From NCBI GenBank assembly GCA_031428695.1, contig JANOYE010000309.1, positions 1-28,645 of the forward strand: DNA of 28,645 bases, in the 5' to 3' direction. Shown here piece after piece: positions 1 through 6,830 of the stretch (position 1 is its first letter; the number at the start of each line of letters is the position of its first letter). The notes under the pieces were generated by a model. It saw nothing but the letters and a program-made list of their open reading frames with translations. It had not been told where the DNA came from and made no database searches. The translations under genes and the position numbers were made by a program. Source of the stretch: JANYCG01 sp031428695 (GTDB taxonomy: Bacteria > Pseudomonadota > Gammaproteobacteria > Burkholderiales > Burkholderiaceae_C).

Positions 1-5
1 GTTCC

Positions 6-689
6 ATGTCAAGTTCTATTCTCCAAGGCAAACGCATACTGATCACTCAGGCCGATGCATTCATGGGCCCGGTGCTGTGCGAAGTCTTCGCCGAGCACGG
101 CGCCCTCGTGATCGCGAGCACGCAATCGCTCATCGACGCGCAAGCCCCGGCTGAGGTTGTCGCGGCAGCGGGCCGAATCGATGTTCTGGTCGCCAACCTG
201 GCTCTGCCAGCGCCTTCGACGCAAGCCGCCGAGGTTTCCGAGGCCGAGTGGCACGACACTTTTGCAGCGCTTGTGCATCCCCTGCAGAGGCTGTTTCGCG
301 CAGCTCTGCCCCAGATGATCGAGCGTGGCGCCGGGAAAATCCTGGTGATGGGCAGCGCCTCTGCCCTGCGCGGGATGAAGCGTGCCTCCAGCTACAGCGC
401 AGCCCGCGGGGCTCAACTCTCTTATGTTCAATCGGTCGGCGTTGAAGTGGCTGTCCACAATATTCAGGTGAATGTGATCGCCCAGAATTTCGTCGAGAAC
501 CCGACCTACTTCCCGCCTGAAGTCCTGGCTAACCCGCGATTCCAGGAGCGATTGAAGCGTGAAGTGCCGCTGGGTCGCCTGGTCGGCGCGCGGGAAGATG
601 CGCAGTTCGCAGCCTACCTGTGCAGCGAGTCGGCCAACTGCTTCGTCGGCCAGGTATTCCCGGTCTGTGGAGGCTGGGTGGCGCGGTAA
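6..689 (+). CDS. Halohydrin dehalogenase-like SDR-fold protein
   Basis: A 227-residue protein with the short-chain dehydrogenase fold but without the usual TGxxxGxG cofactor loop and without YxxxK. It shows both fingerprints described for halohydrin dehalogenases: T14-x4-F19-x-G21 where the dinucleotide loop would be, and S117-x12-Y130-x3-R134 as the catalytic Ser-Tyr-Arg. The stretch after the active site (NPTYFPPE, residues 166-172) and the C-terminal GQVFPVCGG resemble HheC as I remember it. In that family these residues form the halide pocket, and the enzyme closes vicinal haloalcohols to epoxides without a nicotinamide cofactor. The ATG lies 6 bases into the window, so its ribosome binding site and operon cannot be seen. 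A non-catalytic or unrelated SDR is possible; the SDR fold is certain, the dehalogenase call is a motif-based inference. Confidence 0.72.
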   Translation: MSSSILQGKRILITQADAFMGPVLCEVFAEHGALVIASTQSLIDAQAPAEVVAAAGRIDVLVANLALPAPSTQAAEVSEAEWHDTFAALVHPLQRLFRAALPQMIERGAGKILVMGSASALRGMKRASSYSAARGAQLSYVQSVGVEVAVHNIQVNVIAQNFVENPTYFPPEVLANPRFQERLKREVPLGRLVGAREDAQFAAYLCSESANCFVGQVFPVCGGWVAR

Positions 690-758
690 TGGCTCAGTAG
701 TGGCGCGCCCGTAGGGTGCCAGTGGGGTGCCAGTGCGTTGAAGAGACTGTAGCCATAA

Positions 759-782
759 AATATTAACCTACAGGTTAATATT
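759..782. repeat. 11-bp perfect inverted repeat, operator-like
   Basis: Arms AATATTAACCT (759-769) and AGGTTAATATT (772-782) are perfect complements separated by 2 bases. The near-continuous dyad is too tight for a good RNA hairpin and looks more like a protein-binding site. No intact gene starts next to it, so its target is unknown. Confidence 0.6.
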
Positions 783-845
783 GAGTCATTTGACCGCTGA
801 AATTACCGAAAAGTAAATATTTTTGGCCTCTAAGTCTCGTATTAC

Positions 846-865
846 ATAGATAGTTTGCTATCTAT
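846..865. repeat. 8-bp inverted repeat with 4-base loop
   Basis: Arms ATAGATAG (846-853) and CTATCTAT (858-865) flank TTTG. It lies just past the 3' end of the broken toxin gene (minus strand) and could fold as a weak AT-rich hairpin. No U-tract supports a terminator. Confidence 0.45.
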
Positions 866-932
866 AAAGTAGTAAATAGAAATTTTGTGCATTCGACGAC
901 GGTCAGGCCCAACCCTATGACCGCGCATGACC

Positions 933-1232
933 CTATGACCGACCCCGACTTTTCAAATATCCCGGCCTGGGTTTGAAATGCGCGACCGCGAAAATGACAA
1001 TTTCGTCCTCCCCAACCAAGTAGACAACCGAAAACGGAAGCTTTTTTGGAAACACGCGCCGAGTTCAATGTTTGTGCGGAGCTCCTGCAAACGGCAACGA
1101 CGCCGCCAATTCCACGGCGGCTTCAACGAACCGCCGGAATCGTTCCCCGAGTCCAGCTTGGATAGCTTCGCAATAGGCAACACTGTCCAGGAACTCAAGA
1201 CGCGCCTCGCCATGAAAGCGCGCATTGGTCAC
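933..1232 (-). pseudogene. ParE/RelE-type toxin, broken by one in-frame stop
   Basis: Read from GTG at 1232 (overlapping the antitoxin stop as GTGA) the frame gives 55 residues typical of a ParE toxin (ARFHGEARLEFLDSVAY at 4-20, then LGERFRRFVEAAV), ending GAPHKH. A TGA follows at 1067-1065. The same frame continues TRRVFPKKLPFSVVYLV and GEDEIVIFAVAHFKPRPGYL to a TAG at 935-933. Family members usually have a glycine where the TGA is, so a single G-to-T change in a GGA codon explains the break. Without the stop it would be a normal 99-residue toxin, which in this family poisons DNA gyrase or cuts mRNA. The C-terminal half of the fold is lost, so the toxin should be inactive. Confidence 0.8.
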
Positions 1233-1465
1233 TGGGTCAGGCGACGAGCTTCCGCAAATACATCGGCTGCGGGTGAAAGCGCTGCTTCTTCGCGCTCGTA
1301 CTCGCCAATCCGTTTGAGAATCTCGGTATCCCAAGCGGCTTCGACTTCTGGCGACGACCATTCCTGCAACGACTCAAGGAGCCCTTGCGCAAGCTGCGCC
1401 CGCTGTTCCGGCAGAAGGTGACGGGCTCGCTCAGACAACTCAGAAAGCAAACTAGACACAGACAT
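1229..1465 (-). CDS. Addiction-module antitoxin (TIGR02574/PF09720 type)
   Basis: A 78-residue acidic protein with the layout of the small 'addiction module component' antitoxins. An N-terminal helical segment (LLPEQRAQLAQGLLESL, residues 17-33) is followed by a charged tail containing VEAAWDTEILKRIGEYE that would wrap the ParE toxin. It overlaps the toxin start by 4 bases, the standard arrangement of the pair. The start is uncertain: the ATG at 1465 has GGAG only one base upstream, whereas the in-frame GTG at 1459 has GGAG at a normal distance of about 7 bases. The frame is intact although the partner toxin is broken. Confidence 0.8.
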   Translation of the reverse strand: MSVSSLLSELSERARHLLPEQRAQLAQGLLESLQEWSSPEVEAAWDTEILKRIGEYEREEAALSPAADVFAEARRLTQ

Positions 1466-1483
1466 TCTCCGCTAGGCAATTTA

Positions 1484-1497
1484 ACAAGTTCACTTGT
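1484..1497. promoter_or_regulatory. Palindrome upstream of the antitoxin gene
   Basis: ACAAGT (1484-1489) and ACTTGT (1492-1497) form a perfect 6-2-6 dyad about 20 bases before the antitoxin start. Antitoxins of this kind often repress their own promoter, so this is a plausible operator. No clear -35/-10 pair was found around it. Confidence 0.4.
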
Positions 1498-1540
1498 CCC
1501 GAACCTCTTGCACGCCAAACCGATCATGGGTGAAACGAAT

Positions 1541-1810
1541 AGCGTTTATCCGCCGCACGCGCTTGCGATGAAGTTTGGCATTGACCCGATCCACTTTGGC
1601 CTGGTGATGGTCGTCAACCTGGCGCTGGGCATGATCACGCCGCCCTTCGGTGTCAACTGGTTTGCCGCCTGCACTGTGGCCAAAATATCGCTGGATCGCA
1701 TCGTCGGCCAGCTATTGCCATTTGTGCTGGGTGTGTTGGCATGTTTGATGGTGACCACCTACGTGCCGGCCGTATCGTTGACATTGAGAGATCTTGTTTA
1801 CACAAAGTGA
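1541..1810 (+). pseudogene. TRAP transporter large permease (DctM), 3' remnant
   Basis: The reading frame encodes the last ~89 residues of a DctM-family permease: FGIDPIHFGLVMVVNLALGM, then ITPPFGVNWFAACTVAKISL, then a final hydrophobic helix and TGA at 1808-1810. A full DctM is about 430 residues, so roughly four fifths are missing. No start codon or ribosome binding site fits the beginning of the homology. The frame upstream of about 1541 reads into the antisense of the antitoxin gene and is not DctM-like. The permease gene was probably truncated when the toxin-antitoxin segment arrived or by a later deletion. The matching small permease and binding protein are not in the window. Confidence 0.8.
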
Positions 1811-1893
1811 TGTGGCCCCCGCGTTCGCTCACTGCGTGCAGCTCTCTGCCCCCTAAGGGGGCGCATTTCCCCTTGGGGCGGCCCGGCGGGAAA
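1811..1893. repeat. GC-rich intergenic repeat of Comamonadaceae type
   Basis: The segment from TGTGGCCCCCGCG to GGGGCGGCCCGGC holds the hairpin GCCCCC (1848-1853) TAA GGGGGC (1857-1862), then CCCCTTGGGG. From memory, sequences of this pattern recur between genes in many Comamonadaceae genomes. Here it lies between the DctM stub and the glycine riboswitch and may also end upstream transcripts. Only one copy is in the window, so its repetitive nature rests on recall. Confidence 0.6.
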
Positions 1894-1913
1894 ACAAACT
1901 CCCGCGCGCACGC

Positions 1914-1919
1914 TAGAAT
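1914..1919 (+). promoter_or_regulatory. Candidate -10 box of the gcv operon
   Basis: TAGAAT matches five of six bases of the -10 consensus. It would place the transcript start near 1926, exactly where the first riboswitch helix begins. No good -35 is visible 16-18 bases upstream, because the GC-rich repeat ends just before. Confidence 0.45.
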
Positions 1920-1925
1920 TTGATC

Positions 1926-2168
1926 TGTCAGGAGAGCGCGTTCCCTTGGGGACGCCGCCGAAGGCGCAGGATTGCTGATCGCAGTAGTCTGAACGCTCAG
2001 GCAAAAAGGACTGACAAACGCTTTGTGGCACCCAATGCGCAAAGCGATTCCCCACTGGAGAGAGGCCAGGCTTGCCTGGCCCACCGAAGGAGCAAACCGC
2101 GCCGGTTGAGCCCATCTAGAGGCCATCAACCGCGCCGGTGAATCTCTCAGGTAAAGCGGACAGCGGGG
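1926..2168 (+). ncRNA. Tandem glycine riboswitch
   Basis: Two glycine aptamers precede gcvT. Aptamer 1 (1926-2016) is closed by TGTCAG/CTGACA and contains GGAGAG, GCCGAAGGCGCA and the conserved CTCAGGCAAAAAGGAC. Aptamer 2 (about 2050-2168) is closed by CCCC-A-CTG/CAG-C-GGGG and contains GGAGAG, CACCGAAGGAGCAAA and CTCTCAGGTAAAGCGGAC. The linker holds its own 7-bp stem, CGCTTTG (2019-2025) with CAAAGCG (2040-2046). Riboswitches of this class usually turn gcv genes on when glycine is plentiful. No terminator with a U-tract follows, so control may act on translation; a short CATCCC/GGGATG hairpin (2182-2196) lies between the aptamer and the gcvT start. Confidence 0.95.
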
Positions 2169-2228
2169 GCAGCTCGTGGTTCATCCCATTGGGATGGCCA
2201 TGAATCGATTGTTGCCCTGGAGCCTGCC

Positions 2229-3395
2229 GTGCCACCCACTGAATCTTTGTTGAAAACCCCGCTGCACGATCTGCACGTGTCTTTGGGCGCGCGCATGGTG
2301 CCGTTTGCTGGCTACTCGATGCCCGTGCAATTCCCTGCTGGCCTGATGGCCGAACACCTGCACACGCGTGCGTCGGCGGGTTTGTTTGATGTCTCGCACA
2401 TGGGCCAATTGCGCCTGGTCGGGCCGGACGCTGCGGCCGCGTTTGAAACCCTCATGCCAGTGGATGTGATCGACTTGCCCGTAGGCAAACAGCGTTATGG
2501 GCTCCTGCTCAATGACGAAGGCGGCATCATCGACGATTTGATGTTTTTCAAACGAGAGGGCGACATCTTCGTCATCGTCAACGGTGCCGGCAAGGCGGTC
2601 GACATGGCGCATATCCAGGCGAAGATCGGCCACCGCTGCCAGGTCATTCCCATGCCGCAAATGGCGCTGATGGCATTGCAAGGCCCCAAGGCCGTTGATG
2701 CGATGAAACGCCTGTGCCCTGGCATCGACAAACTGGTCTTCATGACCGGCGGCACCTTCAACATTGCCTGCGACAGTCACGGCCCGCACCAAACCATCGA
2801 ATGTTTTGTCACCCGCAGCGGCTACACCGGCGAAGACGGGTTTGAAATTTCAGTGCACGAAATGAAGGCGGAGGCACTGGCCCACGCGCTCTTGGCGCAG
2901 CCTGAAGTGAAACCGGTTGGCCTGGGCGCGCGTAATTCGCTGCGACTCGAGGCGGGCCTGTGTCTGTACGGCCATGACATCGACACCACCACAACGCCAG
3001 TCGAAGCGGGCTTGGGCTGGGCCATGCAAAAGGTGCGGCGGGTTGGTGGCGCGCGCGAGGGCGGGTTCCCAGGCGCTACCAGAATACTAGCAGCCTACGC
3101 ACAATATTCGAGACCTGAGGGGTTAACTGGCTTAAGAAAACGCGTAGGACTGGTGGCGTTGGAACGTATTCCTGTGCGTGACTACACCGAGCTGCAAAAC
3201 CATTCAGGGCAACGTATTGGCGAAGTCACCAGCGGCTTGCTGGGGCCCAGCATCGACAAACCGATTGCGATGGGTTACGTTGATTCCAGTTGCGCAGAAT
3301 TGGGCACCATCGTCAACGCCATCGTGCGCAGCAAACCGGTGCCGATGCGGGTCACGGCGATGCCGTTTGTTCCAAACCGTTATTTCAGGGGCTGA
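2229..3395 (+). CDS. gcvT: Aminomethyltransferase (glycine cleavage T protein)
   Basis: A 388-residue T protein. It moves the methylene group from the aminomethyl-lipoyl arm of the H protein to tetrahydrofolate and releases ammonia. Family features are in order: PFAGYSMPVQF near the N terminus, FDVSHMGQ, NDEGGIIDDL containing the conserved aspartate, TRSGYTGEDGFEI, and RNSLRLEAGLCLYGHDID. The start is GTG at 2229 with CTGGAG 6 bases before it. After GGAREGGFPGATRI (near residue 283) comes an unusual AT-rich stretch, residues about 284-302, where related proteins run straight to a short RKRVGL loop. Its DNA resembles a dispersed repeat (see 3086-3130). First gene of gcvT-gcvH-gcvP, controlled by the riboswitch upstream. 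Confidence 0.97.
   Translation: MPPTESLLKTPLHDLHVSLGARMVPFAGYSMPVQFPAGLMAEHLHTRASAGLFDVSHMGQLRLVGPDAAAAFETLMPVDVIDLPVGKQRYGLLLNDEGGIIDDLMFFKREGDIFVIVNGAGKAVDMAHIQAKIGHRCQVIPMPQMALMALQGPKAVDAMKRLCPGIDKLVFMTGGTFNIACDSHGPHQTIECFVTRSGYTGEDGFEISVHEMKAEALAHALLAQPEVKPVGLGARNSLRLEAGLCLYGHDIDTTTTPVEAGLGWAMQKVRRVGGAREGGFPGATRILAAYAQYSRPEGLTGLRKRVGLVALERIPVRDYTELQNHSGQRIGEVTSGLLGPSIDKPIAMGYVDSSCAELGTIVNAIVRSKPVPMRVTAMPFVPNRYFRG
3086..3130. repeat. Dispersed AT-rich repeat, copy inside gcvT
   Basis: This stretch differs in composition from the rest of gcvT and aligns without gaps to the copy in the second P450 gene. CGCACAATATTCG (3098-3110) against CGCACAACATTCG (26760-26772) is 12 of 13 identical, with weaker similarity on both sides. 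It stays in frame and gives T protein a few extra residues in a surface-loop region. Confidence 0.5.
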
Positions 3396-3456
3396 TCCGT
3401 CAACCAAGGATTGCCCGCCAAATTTCATTTCAAGTTTTTTTACAGGAGCAAATTGA

Positions 3457-3828
3457 ATGTCGATCAAATACACCGAAGAGCATGAGTGGCTTGCCGTTGA
3501 GGCGGGCGTTGCCACCGTGGGCATCACACACCATGCGCAAGATGCGCTGGGCGATGTGGTGTTTGTGGAGCTGCCCGAAGTGGGCGCCACCATTGCGGCC
3601 AAGGCGGTGGCGGGCGTGGTCGAGTCCGTCAAGGCGGCGGCCGATGTCTACATGCCAGTCACCGGCGAAGTGGTCGAAGTGAACGAGGCCCTGCGGGCCG
3701 ACCCAGCCCTGGCCAACTCCGACCCGCTCGGCGCAGGCTGGTTTTTCAAAGTGAAATTATCGAACCCTTCAGAGCTTGACGGGCTGATGGACGAAACGAG
3801 TTACACCAAGTTTTCTGAGAACGCCTGA
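3457..3828 (+). CDS. gcvH: Glycine cleavage system H protein
   Basis: A 123-residue lipoyl carrier, the usual length. K59 in GVVESVKAAADVYMP is the lipoylation site. It carries the aminomethyl group between the P and T proteins and is then reoxidised by dihydrolipoyl dehydrogenase, which is not in the window. A strong AGGAG (3444-3448) sits 8 bases before the ATG. It lies 61 bases after gcvT and 12 bases before gcvP. Confidence 0.98.
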   Translation: MSIKYTEEHEWLAVEAGVATVGITHHAQDALGDVVFVELPEVGATIAAKAVAGVVESVKAAADVYMPVTGEVVEVNEALRADPALANSDPLGAGWFFKVKLSNPSELDGLMDETSYTKFSENA

Positions 3829-3840
3829 GGATTTACAGCC

Positions 3841-6819
3841 ATGTTGATGCACGCCAAACCACCCGCTTCGATGTCGGCTGCAACGTTCGCCGCAACGTCC
3901 GAAAAAAAGACCTTGGCCGAGCTGGAAAATCCGTCTGAATTCGTCGCCCGCCACATTGGCATCGACGCCCAAGATGAGCGCAAGATGCTGGCGGTAGTGG
4001 ATTCAACGTCGCGCCGCGAACTGATCGACGGCATCGTGCCGCGCAGCATCGCGCGCACCCACGCCATGGCCATTCCCCAGGCCATCTCCGAGGCCGCTGC
4101 GCTGGCTGAAATCAAGGCCATGGCGGCGAAAAACAAGGTCTTCAAGAGTTTCATTGGCCAAGGCTATTACGGCACCCACACACCCGGCGTGATCTTGCGC
4201 AACATCCTGGAGAACCCGGCTTGGTACACCGCGTACACGCCCTACCAGGCCGAGATTTCACAGGGCCGCATGGAAGCGCTGGTCAACTTCCAAACCATGG
4301 TGTGTGACCTCACCGGCATGGCGATTGCCAATGCGTCGATGCTCGACGAAGCCACCGCCGCGGCGGAAGCGATGACGCTGGCCAAACGCAGCGTCAAAAG
4401 CAAATCGAATGTGTTTGTGGTTGCGGGTGATTGCCATCCGCAAACCATTGAAGTCATCCAAACCCGCGCTGGACCCTTGGGGCTTGAGGTCGTGCTTGCC
4501 AATTCCGCCGAAGAGTGGGAGGCGATGTTGGCCGGGGACTATTTCGCCGTGTTGGCGCAATACCCTTCGACTTCTGGTCGCATCGACGACTTGCGGGCCG
4601 ACGTTGCCAAGGTTCATGGCAAACAAGCCGCCTTCATCGTCGCCGCTGACTTGTTGGCGCTCACGCTGATCGTGCCGCCGGGTGAGTTCAACGCCGACAT
4701 TGTTGTCGGCACCACGCAACGATTTGGCATGCCACTGTGCAACGGCGGCCCGCACGCGGCATTCCTTGCCTGCCGGGATGAGTTCAAACGCTCGATGCCG
4801 GGCCGTCTGGTTGGTGTGAGTGTTGACGTGCATGGCAACCCGGCGTATCGCCTGGCGCTGCAAACCCGAGAGCAACACATCCGCCGCGAAAAAGCGACAT
4901 CGAACATTTGCACGGCGCAGGTGTTGCCCGCCGTGGTCGCCAGCATGTACGCTGTCTACCACGGGCCGCAAGGCCTCACCCGCATCGCGCAACGCGTGGC
5001 CGCGTACACGGCCATCCTCGCACGCGGGTTGACGGCGCTGGGCCATGCGCCGCGCGGCGACAGCGCCTTTGACACGCTCTCCATTCAAACGGAGGCTGCT
5101 ACGCAATCAATAGCTGCAAATGCACGTTCAGCGGGAGCCAATGTCAGAGTTTATTTTGAAACCTACATTTGCATCAGCCTGGACGAAACCACCACGCGTG
5201 ACGACATTGCCCTGATCTGGTCGTTCTTCGCCAAGCCGGGGCAGCCCTTGCCCAGCGTTGACGCGCTTGCGGCTGACGTCGAACCGTTGATTCCTCAAGC
5301 ATTGCGCCGCACCCGCAGCTTCCTCACCCACCCGGTCTTCAACACGCACCACTCTGAGACCGGCATGTTGCGCTACATCCGCCAATTGAGCGACAAAGAC
5401 CTGGCGCTGGACCGCAGCATGATTCCACTGGGCAGCTGCACCATGAAGCTCAACGCCACCAGCGAGATGATCCCCGTCACCTGGCCAGAGTTCGCCAACA
5501 TCCACCCGTTCGCGCCCGCCGACCAACGCGAAGGTTACCGGGAACTCGACGAGCAACTGCGTGCCTGGTTGTGCGAGGCCACGGGTTATGCCGGCATCAG
5601 CCTGCAGCCCAACGCGGGCTCTCAGGGCGAATACGCCGGCCTGCTGGCGATTCGCGCTTTTCAAAAAGCACAGAGCCAAGGCCACCGCAACATCTGCCTC
5701 ATCCCCAGCAGCGCGCACGGCACCAACCCTGCCAGCGCGCACATGGCAGGCCTGAGTGTGGTCGTCACCGCGTGTGATGCGCAGGGCAATGTCGATATGG
5801 CCGACTTGCAAGCCAAATGCGAACAACACAGCGCCAACCTTAGTTGCGTGATGATCACCTACCCCAGCACCCATGGCGTGTTTGAAACCGCCGTGAAAGA
5901 ACTCTGCGCCCTCGTGCACAGCCACGGCGGGCGGGTGTATGTGGACGGCGCGAACATGAACGCGCTGGTGGGTGTGGCCGCGCCCGGTGAGTTTGGCGGC
6001 GACGTGAGCCACCTCAACTTGCACAAGACTTTTTGCATCCCGCACGGTGGCGGCGGGCCCGGCGTGGGGCCGGTGTGTGTGGTGGCCGACCTGGTGCCTT
6101 ATTTGCCGGGGCACGCAAGCAGCGGCATTTCTGGTGGCGTTGGAGCCATCAGCGCAGCGTCTTTGGGCAACGCTGCGGTATTGCCCATCAGTTGGATGTA
6201 CTGCCGCATGATGGGCCCCGAGGGTTTGACGCAGGCCACGGAGGTCGCCATCTTGAGCGCCAACTACATCAGCAGCCGCCTCCAAGCGCATTACCCGACG
6301 CTGTACGCGAGTGACAATGGCCACGTCGCCCACGAGTGCATCCTCGACCTGCGCCCGCTTAAAGAGTCCAGCGGCATCAGCGCTGAAGACGTGGCCAAGC
6401 GCCTGGCTGACTACGGTTTTCACGCGCCCACATTGAGCTTCCCCGTGCCGGGCACCTTGATGGTGGAACCGACAGAGAGTGAAACGCTGGATGAGTTGGA
6501 CCGTTTCATCAACGCCATGATCGCCATCCGCGAAGAGATTCGCCAGGTGGAAAACGGCGCCTGGCCGCGCGACAACAACCCGCTGGTGCATGCCCCGCAC
6601 ACCGCGGCGAGTTTGATGGCCAGCCAGTGGGATCGACCCTACTCACGTGAAACCGGCGGCTTTCCTTTGGTAAGCTTGAAACACGTCAAATACTGGCCGC
6701 CCATTGGCCGTGTAGACAATGTCTATGGCGACCGCAACCTGTTTTGCAGTTGTGTGCCGATCAGCGAATACACCGACGCCCACGAACCCGCCGAAGCACC
6801 CCCCGTCGAACACGCCTAA
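3841..6819 (+). CDS. gcvP: Glycine dehydrogenase (decarboxylating), P protein
   Basis: A 992-residue one-chain P protein with N- and C-terminal halves fused, as in other proteobacteria. It decarboxylates glycine on PLP and loads the rest onto lipoyl-H. K729 in HLNLHKTFCIPHGGGG binds PLP, and the glycine-rich loop GGGGPGVGP follows. Other landmarks are FIGQGYYGTHTP near residue 103 and PLGSCTMKLN. A GAGGA 8-12 bases upstream fits the ATG at 3841; M11 is an alternative start because the first ~25 residues are not conserved. Residues about 421-440 (TQSIAANARSAGANVRVYF) are encoded by a conspicuously AT-rich stretch that shares 14 bases with an intergenic repeat. Confidence 0.97.
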   Translation: MLMHAKPPASMSAATFAATSEKKTLAELENPSEFVARHIGIDAQDERKMLAVVDSTSRRELIDGIVPRSIARTHAMAIPQAISEAAALAEIKAMAAKNKVFKSFIGQGYYGTHTPGVILRNILENPAWYTAYTPYQAEISQGRMEALVNFQTMVCDLTGMAIANASMLDEATAAAEAMTLAKRSVKSKSNVFVVAGDCHPQTIEVIQTRAGPLGLEVVLANSAEEWEAMLAGDYFAVLAQYPSTSGRIDDLRADVAKVHGKQAAFIVAADLLALTLIVPPGEFNADIVVGTTQRFGMPLCNGGPHAAFLACRDEFKRSMPGRLVGVSVDVHGNPAYRLALQTREQHIRREKATSNICTAQVLPAVVASMYAVYHGPQGLTRIAQRVAAYTAILARGLTALGHAPRGDSAFDTLSIQTEAATQSIAANARSAGANVRVYFETYICISLDETTTRDDIALIWSFFAKPGQPLPSVDALAADVEPLIPQALRRTRSFLTHPVFNTHHSETGMLRYIRQLSDKDLALDRSMIPLGSCTMKLNATSEMIPVTWPEFANIHPFAPADQREGYRELDEQLRAWLCEATGYAGISLQPNAGSQGEYAGLLAIRAFQKAQSQGHRNICLIPSSAHGTNPASAHMAGLSVVVTACDAQGNVDMADLQAKCEQHSANLSCVMITYPSTHGVFETAVKELCALVHSHGGRVYVDGANMNALVGVAAPGEFGGDVSHLNLHKTFCIPHGGGGPGVGPVCVVADLVPYLPGHASSGISGGVGAISAASLGNAAVLPISWMYCRMMGPEGLTQATEVAILSANYISSRLQAHYPTLYASDNGHVAHECILDLRPLKESSGISAEDVAKRLADYGFHAPTLSFPVPGTLMVEPTESETLDELDRFINAMIAIREEIRQVENGAWPRDNNPLVHAPHTAASLMASQWDRPYSRETGGFPLVSLKHVKYWPPIGRVDNVYGDRNLFCSCVPISEYTDAHEPAEAPPVEHA
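5101..5160. repeat. Dispersed AT-rich repeat, copy inside gcvP
   Basis: GCAATCAATAGCTG (5103-5116) is identical to 20189-20202 in the intergenic repeat. The flanking bases are AT-rich compared with the rest of gcvP. Protein length here looks normal for the family, so the sequence seems to replace rather than lengthen the coding region. Confidence 0.45.
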
Positions 6820-6830
6820 GGATTCCCTTG

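Larger units (their letters stand above)
690..932. other. AT-rich intergenic stretch without a gene
   Basis: No coding region is supported here. The base composition is clearly more AT-rich than the surroundings between about 750 and 900. It holds two perfect inverted repeats (listed separately) and an 11-base direct repeat CCCTATGACCG at 913-923 and 931-941, the second copy overlapping the 3' end of the broken toxin gene. The composition suggests a junction of foreign or decayed DNA. Confidence 0.6.

Noticed and set aside
1065..1067. In-frame TGA of the toxin read as selenocysteine or a programmed stop
   Set aside because: No SECIS-like hairpin was seen and relatives have glycine there, so a nonsense mutation is the simpler reading.
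5128..6600. Long open frame (about 490 codons) on the minus strand inside gcvP
   Set aside because: It mirrors the codon bias of the high-GC gcvP gene, has no recognisable motifs and lies wholly within a confirmed gene.
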